Positions 15,527 to 24,282 of a stretch of DNA of 40,409 nt are shown piece after piece. The notes under the pieces are model-generated. The model ran no database searches. It was given only the letters and a program-made list of their open reading frames with translations, and was not told the DNA's origin. Source of the DNA: Lachnospiraceae bacterium. GTDB lineage: Bacteria; Bacillota; Clostridia; Lachnospirales; Lachnospiraceae. The stretch lies in NCBI GenBank assembly GCA_009774245.1, contig VSNM01000053.1:1-40409 (forward strand), written 5' to 3'. Each line of letters begins with the position of its first letter. The first letter of the stretch is position 1. The position numbers were made by a program, and so were the translations under genes.

Positions 15527-16015
15527 ATGGAGGAATTATACAGGGAATACGGAAAAATCGTGTACCACTTCCTGCTCTCCGTATGTCATAACGCGCAGCT
15601 GGCGGAGGAACTGACGCAGGAAACCTTTCTGCAGGCGTTTTTGTCGCTGGAGCGATTCGACGGCAGCTGCAAGATATCCGTCTGGCTGTGCCAGATTGCC
15701 AGGCATCTTTTTTACCAGCATCTGGGAAAAACAGGGCGTGAGATACCGACAGATCAGACACAGATGCCGGAGGAGAAAACATCGTCGGAAAACGTCGAGC
15801 AGTCCGCGATCGCAAAGCTCGAACTCATGGACGTTCTCAAGGAGATGCAGAAGCTGGCACCGCAGATGCGGGAAGTGATCTATCTGCGTGTGATGGGGCA
15901 GCTCTCGTTTAAGGAAATCGGGGAGATCGTGGGCAGGAGTGAAAACTGGGCGAGAGTGACCTTTTACCGCGGAAAGGAACAACTACTGATCAGAAGAAAG
16001 GAATGGGAGCGTTAA
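15527..16015 (+). CDS. ECF-type RNA polymerase sigma factor
   Basis: Product of 162 residues. Region 2 (about 1-70) includes AEELTQETFLQAFLSLERFDG and VWLCQIARHLFYQHL. Region 4 (about 105-160) includes LAPQMREVIYLRVMGQLSFKEIGEIVGRSENWARVTFYRGKEQL. These are the sigma70 -10 and -35 recognition segments of the extracytoplasmic-function group. AAGGAGGT precedes the ATG. The next gene starts immediately after its stop and encodes a zinc-finger anti-sigma factor, the usual pairing. Confidence 0.93.
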   Translation: MEELYREYGKIVYHFLLSVCHNAQLAEELTQETFLQAFLSLERFDGSCKISVWLCQIARHLFYQHLGKTGREIPTDQTQMPEEKTSSENVEQSAIAKLELMDVLKEMQKLAPQMREVIYLRVMGQLSFKEIGEIVGRSENWARVTFYRGKEQLLIRRKEWER

Positions 16016-16855
16016 ATGAGAGAAATCAACTGTAATATCATCAGAGATCTGTTACCGTCCTACGTGGACGACATCTGTTCCGAAGACAGCCGCCATTTGA
16101 TTGAAGAACATTTGGAGAGCTGTGAACAGTGCCGCACACAGCTGGAACTGTTAAAAGACACAACGCTGATCGACGAACAGGGAGAGCAGAAACAGATTTT
16201 CTATCTGAAAAAAATAAAAAGACATTACGAAAAAGGGCTCGTCAGTCTTGTCTTTTTGACACTGATACTTATAGGCGGAGCTCTATATATGGTGAACCAT
16301 TACGGGGCTCTCGGAGGGAATATGCTGTACATGATTCTCCCCGTGTTTCTCATCGCCGCATACTGTCTGATGCCAGACAATCCGCTGGCGCCCCGGCGAT
16401 TGAAATTTTCGGGAATGCTTGTCGCCGGCAGCATTCTGGCAAGTGTTCTGTCAATCGCATATTATGGTTATGCTATTTTCTATTTTTGCCGGGATACGCT
16501 CAATGACATAACAGGAACCGGTCCGTTTGGCGTACCATTAAATGAGACAGGACCTTATCTGGAAAAGAGACTTATTTTGATGCTGATCGTACAACTTATC
16601 ATCTTCATTTTGTCCAATATACTGATTTTTGGCGGTTATCGAATCCATAAAAGTATCTATGGGTTCACAATCACTGGTTTTTGGCTGATAACAGGGTACC
16701 TTTGTACCTTGCGTAATATGTCAACCATGGAAGAATTGTATCAGCTTTTGGCTAAGATGACGGGATACTTGATGATAGAGGGAATCGTGTTCTCCATGGC
16801 TGCCTGCATTTTTGGGAAAAAAGTATTGAAGCAGGTTTCGGGTGCAGAACGATAG
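16016..16855 (+). CDS. Zinc-finger anti-sigma factor, membrane-bound
   Basis: Product of 279 residues. The N-terminal 50 residues form a zinc-binding anti-sigma domain: CNIIRDLLPSYVDDICSEDS, then HLESCEQC, giving the H-x3-C-x2-C motif. The remainder has about six membrane helices. Proteins of this kind hold the cognate ECF sigma factor at the membrane until an envelope signal releases it. The ATG directly follows the sigma factor stop codon, so the two are translationally coupled. The signal cannot be deduced. Confidence 0.9.
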   Translation: MREINCNIIRDLLPSYVDDICSEDSRHLIEEHLESCEQCRTQLELLKDTTLIDEQGEQKQIFYLKKIKRHYEKGLVSLVFLTLILIGGALYMVNHYGALGGNMLYMILPVFLIAAYCLMPDNPLAPRRLKFSGMLVAGSILASVLSIAYYGYAIFYFCRDTLNDITGTGPFGVPLNETGPYLEKRLILMLIVQLIIFILSNILIFGGYRIHKSIYGFTITGFWLITGYLCTLRNMSTMEELYQLLAKMTGYLMIEGIVFSMAACIFGKKVLKQVSGAER

Positions 16856-16877
16856 TATATAGATCTATATTTTTCTA

Positions 16878-16906
16878 TTGTGAAAAAGAAGTATGCCGTG
16901 TATACT
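16878..16906 (+). promoter_or_regulatory. Promoter of the Uma2-family gene
   Basis: TTGTGA (16878-16883), 17 bases, TATACT (16901-16906); the gene starts 34 bases downstream. Confidence 0.6.
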
Positions 16907-16940
16907 GTAAATAAGGAGCTGAAGCTCAGGAGGGATTCAT

Positions 16941-17465
16941 ATGGAAAGTATCACCAACACTGTATTGACAGATATGGCAGGGGCTTTTATAGAGCATTCT
17001 GCGATGATAACGAATTTTGTCGCAGTTGTTTACAGTCAGTTAATAAATAGCGTATGCAGGGTTTTCCCGGACAATGTTCAGTACAAATGGTACACAAAAG
17101 ACGGGGAGGAAAAAATAGTGATTCCAGATGCGTCGATCAACTGTCGCATTCATTCCAGAAAGGGCAATTCCTTTTTTGATGCGCCGCGTTTCGTCATGGA
17201 AGTGTTAAGCCCGTCAACAGAGAAGTACGATCGCGGTGAGAAGATGGAGCTGTACAGACAGCAGGAAGTCGACGAATATTGGATTGCCGACTGGCGGAAG
17301 CGACAGGTGGAAATATATACACTCGATTATGACGAAAAGCAGGAACCGCGATATTATCTATGGAAAACGATTACAGAAGAAAACAAGGAAGAACTGAGGC
17401 TTGTCCGTTTCCCCAATATAAAAATCACGTTTGATGAATTGTTTGCCAAAGTAGATCTGGAATAA
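16941..17465 (+). CDS. Uma2-family (DUF820) putative endonuclease
   Basis: Product of 174 residues. It shows the Uma2 core: VIPDASINC (Asp near 57), then FVMEVLSPSTEKYDRGEKMELYRQQEVDEYWIADWRKRQVEIY with the Glu and Lys of a PD-(D/E)xK-like active site. Uma2 proteins are abundant in cyanobacteria and some Firmicutes and are thought to be nucleases of uncertain purpose, often mobile-element related. AGGAGGG lies before the ATG. The gene has its own promoter and no coupled partner. Confidence 0.85.
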   Translation: MESITNTVLTDMAGAFIEHSAMITNFVAVVYSQLINSVCRVFPDNVQYKWYTKDGEEKIVIPDASINCRIHSRKGNSFFDAPRFVMEVLSPSTEKYDRGEKMELYRQQEVDEYWIADWRKRQVEIYTLDYDEKQEPRYYLWKTITEENKEELRLVRFPNIKITFDELFAKVDLE

Positions 17466-17534
17466 CTATGGTTCAACGCTGCCGAATGGAAGCCTGAAAT
17501 AGACAATTGTGCAAATTAAATGCAAATTAAATAG

Positions 17535-17588
17535 TTGACACCACTGGTCTAATGTGTTAAACTGACAATGGGTTTAATGCATTAGACC
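17535..17588 (+). promoter_or_regulatory. Promoter covered by a long dyad operator
   Basis: TTGACA (17535-17540), 17 bases, TAAACT (17558-17563). A 17-base inverted repeat overlaps the -10 box: GGTCTAATGTGTTAAAC (17546-17562) with GTTTAATGCATTAGACC (17572-17588), only two positions unpaired. It sits 77 bases before the BlaI-type gene and is the likely autoregulatory operator. It differs from the ACTAC/GTAGT type at 3007-3074. Confidence 0.75.
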
Positions 17589-17664
17589 TTTTTGCGCATA
17601 TGGAAATATTTCCTGAATCAATGTATCATGCATGCCCTGTATAGGAAGAAAGGCGGAGATTATA

Positions 17665-18024
17665 ATGGAAACACCAAAAATATTTGAGAGCGAGTACCGT
17701 TTTTGTGAGATATTGTGGGAGAATGAGCCTGTGACGAGCAGCGAGTTAGTGCGGCTGTGTAATGAGCGGCTGGAGTGGAAGAAATCAACCACATATACTG
17801 TCATCAGGCGTCTCTCCGAGCGCGGCGTCCTAAAATCCGAGGGGGCGGTCGTTACATCGCTTGTCTCCAGGGAGGAGGTACAGTCGGCGGAGAGCGCGGA
17901 GGTGGTCGAGCGAACCTTTTCCGGTTCCCTGCCAAGTTTCATCGCGGCTTTTACGAGAAAAAAGCACCTCTCCAGACAGGAAGTTGACGAGATACAGAAG
18001 ATTATTGATGCATACAAGGAATAA
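17665..18024 (+). CDS. BlaI/MecI-family repressor of the large M56 protein
   Basis: Product of 119 residues from the ATG at 17665 (GGCGGAG upstream). An in-frame ATG at 17632 lacks a ribosome-binding site. The winged helix has FESEYRFCEILWENEPVTSSELVRL and TTYTVIRRLSERGVL; the C-terminal part is the usual dimer tail (HLSRQEVDEIQKIIDAYKE). It lies 55 bases before an M56 gene, and a long dyad covers its promoter, so it likely represses the pair until the M56 protein is activated. Confidence 0.88.
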   Translation: METPKIFESEYRFCEILWENEPVTSSELVRLCNERLEWKKSTTYTVIRRLSERGVLKSEGAVVTSLVSREEVQSAESAEVVERTFSGSLPSFIAAFTRKKHLSRQEVDEIQKIIDAYKE

Positions 18025-18079
18025 CATATCAATAGTAAGAATCTGTAGAAACTGCTCATAAGAAATATGGAGGATTCAT

Positions 18080-21000
18080 ATGGAAAAATTATTTATCAAT
18101 ATAGTTCAGATGAGCGCCTCGGCGAGCTATCTGATTCTGGCTGTCCTGATTGTCCGTTTTCTGCTGCGGAAAGCACCCAAAAGTATGCGCAGTTTCCTGT
18201 GGCTGTTAGTGGGAATCCGTCTGGTTATCCCGTTTTCGGTGGAGTCTGTGTTCAGCCTGATTCCGAGCACACAGACGGTCAACGAGTACATTTATGATAC
18301 CGAACAGCCTGGGTCGGACACATTGACGGATACGCCCTATACGGAGATCACGGTCAGTCAGCCGTATCAGAATACGATCGTGCCTCCCACCGAAAAACGC
18401 ATGGGCAAAGCACCGACAGCGGTGCAGATCTGTGTCCGTATATGGCTGGCTGGAATGGCATTGATGCTAGGCTATATGCTCACAAGTTGGCTTCGCCTCA
18501 AAAGGCGTGTTAAAACATCCATTCCAGAAAATATTGCGCTAGACTTTAATAATACAAAATTTGACCAGAAAATATATCAGAATGATGCTATCGAAAGCCC
18601 GTTTTTGTTCGGAATCATCAGACCGCGCATATACATTCCAAACAGCGTTGCCGAAGAGGAGCTTCCCTATATTGTTCAGCACGAGATGACGCACCTGAAG
18701 AGAAAGGACTACCTGGTCAAGCCAGTCGGATTTCTTCTCCTGTCCGTCTACTGGTTCAATCCCTTTGTGTGGGCGGCTTATGTCATGCTGTGCAAGGACA
18801 TTGAACTGATCTGTGACGAGAAAGTCATCAGGCAGCTCGGCGCGTCGGGCAGAAAGGCGTACTCGCAGGCGCTTCTCAACAGTGCGTCGAACCACCGCAT
18901 GATTGCAGCGTGCCCGGTAGCCTTTGGAGAGATCAGCGTGAAGGAGCGTGTGAAAAATGTGTTGAATTACAAAAAGCCAGCCTTCTGGGTGCTGGCGGCA
19001 GCAGTGCTGGCCTGCATCATCGTGCCGATCTGCTTTATGACGCAGAAGAAAGTGGACACCTCTGAAAATTCAGCCGATTCAGCCGATGCTGGCACGCAAA
19101 ATGAGGGAACCATGGAAACGCTCCCCCCGGAGGAATACAATTTAGACGACATTTTTTCAGTAGCAGGGAACTATGAGATGCTCAATATGGAGCAGGACAA
19201 ATATAGGATTGTTCCCAGCCTGTCACTAAATGAGAACGGTCAGTTTTCTTTTCTCTATGATATGCTGAGCTCCCATGGCTGTGTCGGACAGTATGATCGC
19301 ACCGAAGATGGACAGTATATCATCGCAGAGGATGACATTCATCATTATCAATTTAGGTACATTGATAGCTGGCTTTTGCTATTTGACGCGGAACAATCCT
19401 CGGATGTATCTCGGATTGATGACAAAGTGAATCCAATTGCGCCTGTTGAAAATGGTTCTCTGTTTGTCAAAAACAATATATACACAGTGCTGAATGACGC
19501 AAAGAAGCTGTCCCAGAGCTTTCATCAAAAATTGTCTTATGGCACGACAATGACCATAGAAGAGCTCCGAAATCAGCAGGAATCGCTGATGGAAATGCAG
19601 AATCAGCTGACAATGGGTGAGATGAAAGTACAGCGCCAGCTGGAAAAATCAAAGGAATTACAGCTGACACAGGAAGAGGCCGCCGCTCTGGAAGCCAGAC
19701 TGCAGGAATGGATTCAGGAAGCGCGGTCTGCCTTGGAGCAGCTCGAGGAAGATCTGAATACCTGTAAGACCATGATTGATGCGGCTCTGAATACCATGAT
19801 TGATGCCGCAGAAAATACAGCTTCGCAGACCGCATATGAGACAGTGGAGCAGTGGGCGAAAGCATTTTGTGACCGCGACGGCGCCACTATCGTAAAACTC
19901 GCCGATGAAAAGACGGAGCAGGATCTTGTGGACAGGGAACTTTTGCTCCAAGGCGTTAACGATGGGAAAGACTATGTTGCTTTCGGGTGGTCGAGTCCGT
20001 GGCCGTGGGGTGATAATGATAACAATTACCGCATCCTCAACGTGACTGACCGCTATGCGGAGATTTTGTACTATGCGTGGGTTTCCAATCCCCATGTCAC
20101 CGTATGGCGGGAGCAGCTTACTTTCAAAATGGAAAATGACAAGTATGTCATAACCTTGGAAACGCTCCAGTTCATGGATCATATCTGCACTGCCGAAGAG
20201 TTTCAGCAGGCGTATCCCCACGGTATCACAGGAACCATGATGGATTATGAATCCTATAATGGGGCAGGGGTGGATTTGAATCGACATGCTACATCAAACA
20301 GGGAGGATTGGTGGTATGGAAAACTGCTCGAACCTGATTCCGCGGCTGTGACCTTGCTTAATATCTTAGATAATCCCAACAAGGTGGGCGTGCATGTGGA
20401 AAATGTTGACACCAATGGTGATATCCGTACAGTGACTTTTGACTTTTATGAGGACGGAAGCTCTGTCAGCGTGCAGATGCTGCAGCCCTACGGTTCAGAT
20501 GGCATATGGATTCCGTATTCGCAGACTGCACCTGTGATTCAGGCACAGGAGGATGTAGCGTCGGTGGCTCCCAATATGATTACGAGCCAGAATGTAGCTG
20601 ACATCATTGCCGAGGACGCGGAACTGCTCGAAGCACTGTTTCCGGAACATCATGAATCAATACCAAATGTCTCCTTTCCATATATGATCGACCTGAACGG
20701 GGACGGCATTGAAGAAAAGCTCGAGATTACCGATTTGCGCTACAATGGCGGGGACGGCGGATATGCGCTGACAGTCACCGACACAAAGACTGGAAATAAG
20801 ATTCCGCTGCCAGATGGTTATACAGAGGAGAGTGGTTTTCCGATTCGCACTTTTTATATGCAGCAAGAGGAGGAGGCGCAGCTTCTGGTTCAGCTCGGGG
20901 AGGAAAAGAATTGTCAGGTCGTCGCGACAATCATGCAGGGTTCCCTCTATGAAATATATGAACGACGAGGCATGTACACGGAGTTCAAGAGGGCGCTGCC

Positions 21001-21337
21001 AGACCACTCCGGCCAGATCGCTGCTGCCGATGCCCTGAGCGGCTGCAATATATATTATTATAATAATGAAGAAAATCCGGTTATTTTATTAAAGACGTAT
21101 GTCTCGGGATTTCTGGGACACGCCGATACACTGGGGTACGTTATCACGGAGCTGCGGTTGCAGGAGGATAATACGTGGGCTTCAAAGCACTACTTCCTGT
21201 TGGACAGCTGCCATGATGTATCTGTGACACAGACGGAATCAGGGGATATGCCTGCACCCTCGGGCAATGGAAACTCGTTTCCCCTATACCGCGATGGGAT
21301 GGACATTGATTTCATGCCATTGACGCCGGAAAATTAA
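18080..21337 (+). CDS. Giant M56-family sensor peptidase with multidomain extracellular region
   Basis: Product of 1085 residues, more than twice a usual BlaR1-like protein. The first 310 residues hold membrane helices, the zinc motif HEMTH (201-205), ELICDE and a last helix (ACIIVPICFM). Outside come a beta-rich lipocalin-like module (about 350-450, with LSLNENGQFSFLYDMLSSHG and GQYDRTEDGQYII), a predicted coiled coil (about 490-585, Gln/Glu/Leu-rich), one or two beta-rich modules with many Trp and Tyr (585-830), and a C-terminal region with a DLNGDG calcium-loop-like motif near 871-876. No penicillin-binding domain is seen. It probably senses an envelope ligand and relieves repression by its BlaI partner (inference). 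Confidence 0.85.
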   Translation: MEKLFINIVQMSASASYLILAVLIVRFLLRKAPKSMRSFLWLLVGIRLVIPFSVESVFSLIPSTQTVNEYIYDTEQPGSDTLTDTPYTEITVSQPYQNTIVPPTEKRMGKAPTAVQICVRIWLAGMALMLGYMLTSWLRLKRRVKTSIPENIALDFNNTKFDQKIYQNDAIESPFLFGIIRPRIYIPNSVAEEELPYIVQHEMTHLKRKDYLVKPVGFLLLSVYWFNPFVWAAYVMLCKDIELICDEKVIRQLGASGRKAYSQALLNSASNHRMIAACPVAFGEISVKERVKNVLNYKKPAFWVLAAAVLACIIVPICFMTQKKVDTSENSADSADAGTQNEGTMETLPPEEYNLDDIFSVAGNYEMLNMEQDKYRIVPSLSLNENGQFSFLYDMLSSHGCVGQYDRTEDGQYIIAEDDIHHYQFRYIDSWLLLFDAEQSSDVSRIDDKVNPIAPVENGSLFVKNNIYTVLNDAKKLSQSFHQKLSYGTTMTIEELRNQQESLMEMQNQLTMGEMKVQRQLEKSKELQLTQEEAAALEARLQEWIQEARSALEQLEEDLNTCKTMIDAALNTMIDAAENTASQTAYETVEQWAKAFCDRDGATIVKLADEKTEQDLVDRELLLQGVNDGKDYVAFGWSSPWPWGDNDNNYRILNVTDRYAEILYYAWVSNPHVTVWREQLTFKMENDKYVITLETLQFMDHICTAEEFQQAYPHGITGTMMDYESYNGAGVDLNRHATSNREDWWYGKLLEPDSAAVTLLNILDNPNKVGVHVENVDTNGDIRTVTFDFYEDGSSVSVQMLQPYGSDGIWIPYSQTAPVIQAQEDVASVAPNMITSQNVADIIAEDAELLEALFPEHHESIPNVSFPYMIDLNGDGIEEKLEITDLRYNGGDGGYALTVTDTKTGNKIPLPDGYTEESGFPIRTFYMQQEEEAQLLVQLGEEKNCQVVATIMQGSLYEIYERRGMYTEFKRALPDHSGQIAAADALSGCNIYYYNNEENPVILLKTYVSGFLGHADTLGYVITELRLQEDNTWASKHYFLLDSCHDVSVTQTESGDMPAPSGNGNSFPLYRDGMDIDFMPLTPEN

Positions 21338-21405
21338 ATGTGCATCATTTTTTAGACCATTTTATTACAAATATGGTTATTTCTCACAAAAAATAACATA
21401 TAAAG

Positions 21406-21434
21406 TTGACACCCTGAACATTTCGTGCTAAGGT
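21406..21434 (+). promoter_or_regulatory. Promoter of the lipoprotein-YdcF pair
   Basis: TTGACA (21406-21411), 17 bases, TAAGGT (21429-21434), 47 bases before the lipoprotein start. Confidence 0.65.
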
Positions 21435-21481
21435 GTGTTTAAAAAATCATTGAATATATTTTGTGAGATGAGTAATCGTAT

Positions 21482-22042
21482 ATGAGATCGTATATCAAAT
21501 GGAAAATGATTAGCTTATTGATTTCCGCTACAGCACTGCTGGCAACAATGACAGCCTGCGGCACCGGGAATGATGAATCGACGCCTGTCGAACAGCCGAT
21601 GACGGTTTACGTGATTACGGATGAAGAATTTTCCGGTGATACAAATAAGGATATTTCTTCCAGTGAAGCTGCGACCGATGATGTTTCAGATGGCGTGACT
21701 GTCGAGGAGTGGATTGCTTCGGAGGAAGCTGCCACCTATATCCAGGCGCTCAATACGTCGCTTGACAGCACCGGAGCTGCCATCGGGTTCGAGGCGGACG
21801 GTGCTGTACTGTGCATGGTATTTCACTATTCTGAGGACGTGATCGGAACAGATGGTTCCAACCTGACAGAGGAACAGAAGGAAGCGGAACAGGAACGTCT
21901 GCAGCAGAAGTACGACAGCATAAAAATGCAGTTGGAGCCGATGCGGGATGTGCTGCGGGATGCCGTGGGTGACTCTGAGCTTGTCGTGCGTATTGTCTAC
22001 AAGACAAGCAACGGAACAGAGCTGTTTCGTCAGGATTTGTAA
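21482..22042 (+). CDS. Predicted lipoprotein, DUF-type, 186 residues
   Basis: The N-terminus has a signal peptide (WKMISLLISATALLATMTACG) with a lipobox-like MTAC, so the protein is probably lipidated at Cys26. An acidic, Ser/Thr/Asp-rich linker follows (about 30-75), then a compact domain (VEEWIASEEAATYIQALNTSLDSTGAAIGFEADGAVLCMVFHY...VRIVYKTSNGTELFRQ). Similar small C-terminal domains (DUF4854-like) occur in Firmicutes lipoproteins; the match is by memory. The ribosome-binding site is weak (GAGATGAG). A YdcF-type gene follows after 17 bases. Confidence 0.75.
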   Translation: MRSYIKWKMISLLISATALLATMTACGTGNDESTPVEQPMTVYVITDEEFSGDTNKDISSSEAATDDVSDGVTVEEWIASEEAATYIQALNTSLDSTGAAIGFEADGAVLCMVFHYSEDVIGTDGSNLTEEQKEAEQERLQQKYDSIKMQLEPMRDVLRDAVGDSELVVRIVYKTSNGTELFRQDL

Positions 22043-22059
22043 AAGGGGGGGACAATCTG

Positions 22060-22833
22060 TTGAAACAATTGCACATAATCATCAGACTGCTCTTGTTTTT
22101 AGTCGGCATAATCGGCTGTTCGGGATTCATTGTGCCTTTCCTGACAAGGCGCATTCTCAACATCGGAAATTTGGGCGGGTTGGTGATCTGCATTCTCATT
22201 GTGCTGTATGCCGTGTTCATGCCGAAGATTCATCAGTGGATCAGATGTTTCTGGCAAAAGACAACCGGCAAAGTCACATTAAGCATCCTTGCAGTCGGAC
22301 TGACCACAGCCGTGGTGCTGGTTGTCGTGATGACTTTCCTCATGGTCAGGGCAGCCAATACCAAACCCTCCGAAAATGCTACTGTGATCGTGCTTGGGTG
22401 TAAGGCATACGGGGAGCGCCCCAGCCTTACTCTGGAAGAACGTCTGAAAGCCGCTATTCGTTATCTGGAGGCCAATCCGGAGGCCGTATGCATTGTATCC
22501 GGCGGGCAGGGCAGGGATGAGACCATTTCCGAAGCACAGTGCATGTACCTCTATCTGACTGACAGCGGGATTGTCTCCGATCGGATTTACAAGGAAGATC
22601 AGTCTACTACAACGCGCGAAAACCTTGCCTTTTCCTATGAAATTATCAAAGAACAGGGACTCAACGAAAATATAGCGATCGCTACCAACAATTTTCATGA
22701 ATACAGAGCTGGAAAGATTGCTGATGATCTCGGCCTGAAGCATGGTGCTGTCTCGGGTGATACAGCGCTGTGGCTGTTGCCCACATATTATGCGAGGGAG
22801 CTGCTTGCAATCCTGTATGAGTGGGTATTTTGA
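22060..22833 (+). CDS. YdcF/DUF218-family membrane protein (TTG start)
   Basis: Product of 257 residues. Three N-terminal membrane helices lead to a cytoplasmic or external DUF218 domain with ATVIVLGCKAYGERPSLTLEERLKAAIRYL, CIVSGGQGRDETISEAQCMYLYL, EDQSTTTRENLAFSYEI and NNFHEYRA, the conserved core of the SanA/YdcF/ElyC group. Some members act in cell-envelope biogenesis or vancomycin resistance at high temperature; the reaction is unknown. The start is TTG, with a run of eight G starting 15 bases upstream as ribosome-binding site. Confidence 0.88.
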   Translation: MKQLHIIIRLLLFLVGIIGCSGFIVPFLTRRILNIGNLGGLVICILIVLYAVFMPKIHQWIRCFWQKTTGKVTLSILAVGLTTAVVLVVVMTFLMVRAANTKPSENATVIVLGCKAYGERPSLTLEERLKAAIRYLEANPEAVCIVSGGQGRDETISEAQCMYLYLTDSGIVSDRIYKEDQSTTTRENLAFSYEIIKEQGLNENIAIATNNFHEYRAGKIADDLGLKHGAVSGDTALWLLPTYYARELLAILYEWVF

Positions 22834-22896
22834 TTTTGGTGTGTTATTTTTGGGAATAATATGTTATAATCCATACTGTATAAGGGAGGTATCGCA

Positions 22897-23475
22897 ATGA
22901 AATCAATCATTCAGGATATGAAACAAAATTATTTTGTCAATGCGGTCATCATGATCATATTAGGTCTCGTTCTCGTGATATGGCCGCATATTCTGGGCGT
23001 CATGCTCTGCTACCTGCTCGGAGGCGCGCTGATCGTGATGGGTGCAATCCAGCTGATCGGTTTCCTGCGTGGAGAGCGGCTTGGTTTTTACAACAAGTTC
23101 AGCATGTTCATGGGAATTGTGCTTGTACTGCTTGGCATATGGATTTGCACGCAGCCGCGCATCGTATTATCAATTATTCCGGTGGTCGTGGGTATCATTG
23201 TGCTGATTCATGGTCTGATGGATATACAGTATACACTCGACATCAAACGGACAGGCAGCACGAAGTGGTGGATCGCACTGATCGCCGCCATTCTCACATT
23301 GATCGTCGGCCTGCTGCTGGTATTCAATCCATTTACAGCCTATGAGATCTCAATGATTATGCTGGGGATTGCCATGCTCTATGACGGTGGCTCTGATCTG
23401 GTGCTCTTGATTTTTTCCTATCTGGCACAGAAGGACACTGACAGGAGAGTGCGCGACTTTAAAGGAAATTCATAA
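22897..23475 (+). CDS. HdeD/DUF308-family membrane protein
   Basis: Product of 192 residues with six hydrophobic helices arranged as three pairs, each carrying a repeated pattern such as IMIILGLVLVIWPHILG, GIVLVLLGIWICTQPRI and AILTLIVGLLLVFNPF. This internal repeat is the DUF308 (HdeD-like) hallmark. HdeD in E. coli is linked to acid resistance; the Firmicutes members have no settled role. GGGAGG precedes the ATG. Its stop is followed at once by a strong bidirectional hairpin. Confidence 0.88.
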   Translation: MKSIIQDMKQNYFVNAVIMIILGLVLVIWPHILGVMLCYLLGGALIVMGAIQLIGFLRGERLGFYNKFSMFMGIVLVLLGIWICTQPRIVLSIIPVVVGIIVLIHGLMDIQYTLDIKRTGSTKWWIALIAAILTLIVGLLLVFNPFTAYEISMIMLGIAMLYDGGSDLVLLIFSYLAQKDTDRRVRDFKGNS

Positions 23476-23516
23476 GACAACGGCTTCCGATATTCATCAA
23501 TCGGAAGCCGTTGTCT
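23475..23516. terminator. Bidirectional terminator between convergent genes; contains a stop codon in its loop
   Basis: Perfect 17-bp stem (AGACAACGGCTTCCGAT 23475-23491 with 23500-23516) and an eight-base loop. The minus-strand lipoprotein gene reads through the right arm and stops in the loop (TGA at 23499-23497), so its last codons are part of the terminator. Confidence 0.85.
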
Positions 23517-24093
23517 CATTTTCTGCATCCTCTTCCTTGTCGCCTGACAGCCACCTGTCAAGGATGTGCTCATCATTTGTGATCTCCTGGACCGTAACAT
23601 GATCATTTTCCGGAATATCTTCTCCTTTGAGAAGCATACCGATATATTTGACGGCCTCCATGGAATAAGTATAGTGCTGATATGCCGCATCTGCATAATT
23701 TTTGTCAAATTCCTCTGATTCATAAGCTGTATGATAGTAAGACACCGCCATCGTCATATCCGAGCTCGCCTGCTCTGCCAGTCTGGAAATGCTCTCATAC
23801 TGATTGGGAGCCTGTGCCTTGGATAGTTCCGCAAATTCCGCAAACTCCGTCTCCATACTGTCGAGTATCTCCAGAAGCTCGCTGGCGGACTCTTGCTGGT
23901 TGACATCAAGACCATTGATTCGCTCATCGGCCTCCTGTATGTAATCTTTAAAGTCGGCTATCGATGAAGAGAATACTGCAAGCGTCTTTTCTTCATCGCT
24001 GGTATTTCCACACCCTGACAGACCGAGCACCCCAAGCAGGGCAGCGGAGAGCAGCAGTGTTTTTTTATTGATCAGACCATTGTTCATTTCCAT
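23497..24093 (-). CDS. Predicted lipoprotein with helical domain
   Basis: Product of 198 residues. The signal peptide ends in the lipobox LSGC (Cys28), followed by a helical segment (about 35-170: DEEKTLAVFSSSIADFKDYIQEADERINGLDVN, then SASELLEILDSMETEFAEFAELSKAQAP) and an acidic tail. The spacing of helices resembles lipoproteins that form a four-helix bundle, but I do not recognise a named family. AAAGGA lies before the ATG. It converges on the DUF308 gene through a shared hairpin. Confidence 0.8.
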   Translation of the reverse strand: MEMNNGLINKKTLLLSAALLGVLGLSGCGNTSDEEKTLAVFSSSIADFKDYIQEADERINGLDVNQQESASELLEILDSMETEFAEFAELSKAQAPNQYESISRLAEQASSDMTMAVSYYHTAYESEEFDKNYADAAYQHYTYSMEAVKYIGMLLKGEDIPENDHVTVQEITNDEHILDRWLSGDKEEDAENETTASD

Positions 24094-24184
24094 AATTCCT
24101 TTGCATGTTTTACACTTAATGACTGATTATACTTTACCATAATGCACGCGCAAAAGCAATTCCAAAATTTATTTCAAATAATGG

Positions 24185-24213
24185 TTTACTTAACCTGCAA
24201 TTTTATGTATAAT
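24185..24213 (+). promoter_or_regulatory. Promoter of the ilv operon
   Basis: TTTACT (24185-24190), 17 bases, TATAAT (24208-24213). The leader to the start codon is only about 63 bases, too short for a T-box riboswitch. Confidence 0.6.
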
Positions 24214-24282
24214 TATATATGTTTTTTGACAAAACCAATGTTTTTTACAAAAACATAGCAAATCAGATTTGAAAGGATAAGA

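Noticed and set aside
18080..21337. Calling the large M56 protein a beta-lactam sensor (BlaR1 proper)
   Set aside because: No penicillin-binding motifs (SxxK, SxN, KTG in order) are present in its external region.
24094..24282. T-box or other amino acid riboswitch ahead of ilvB
   Set aside because: The predicted leader is only about 63 bases and has no T-box motif or antiterminator.
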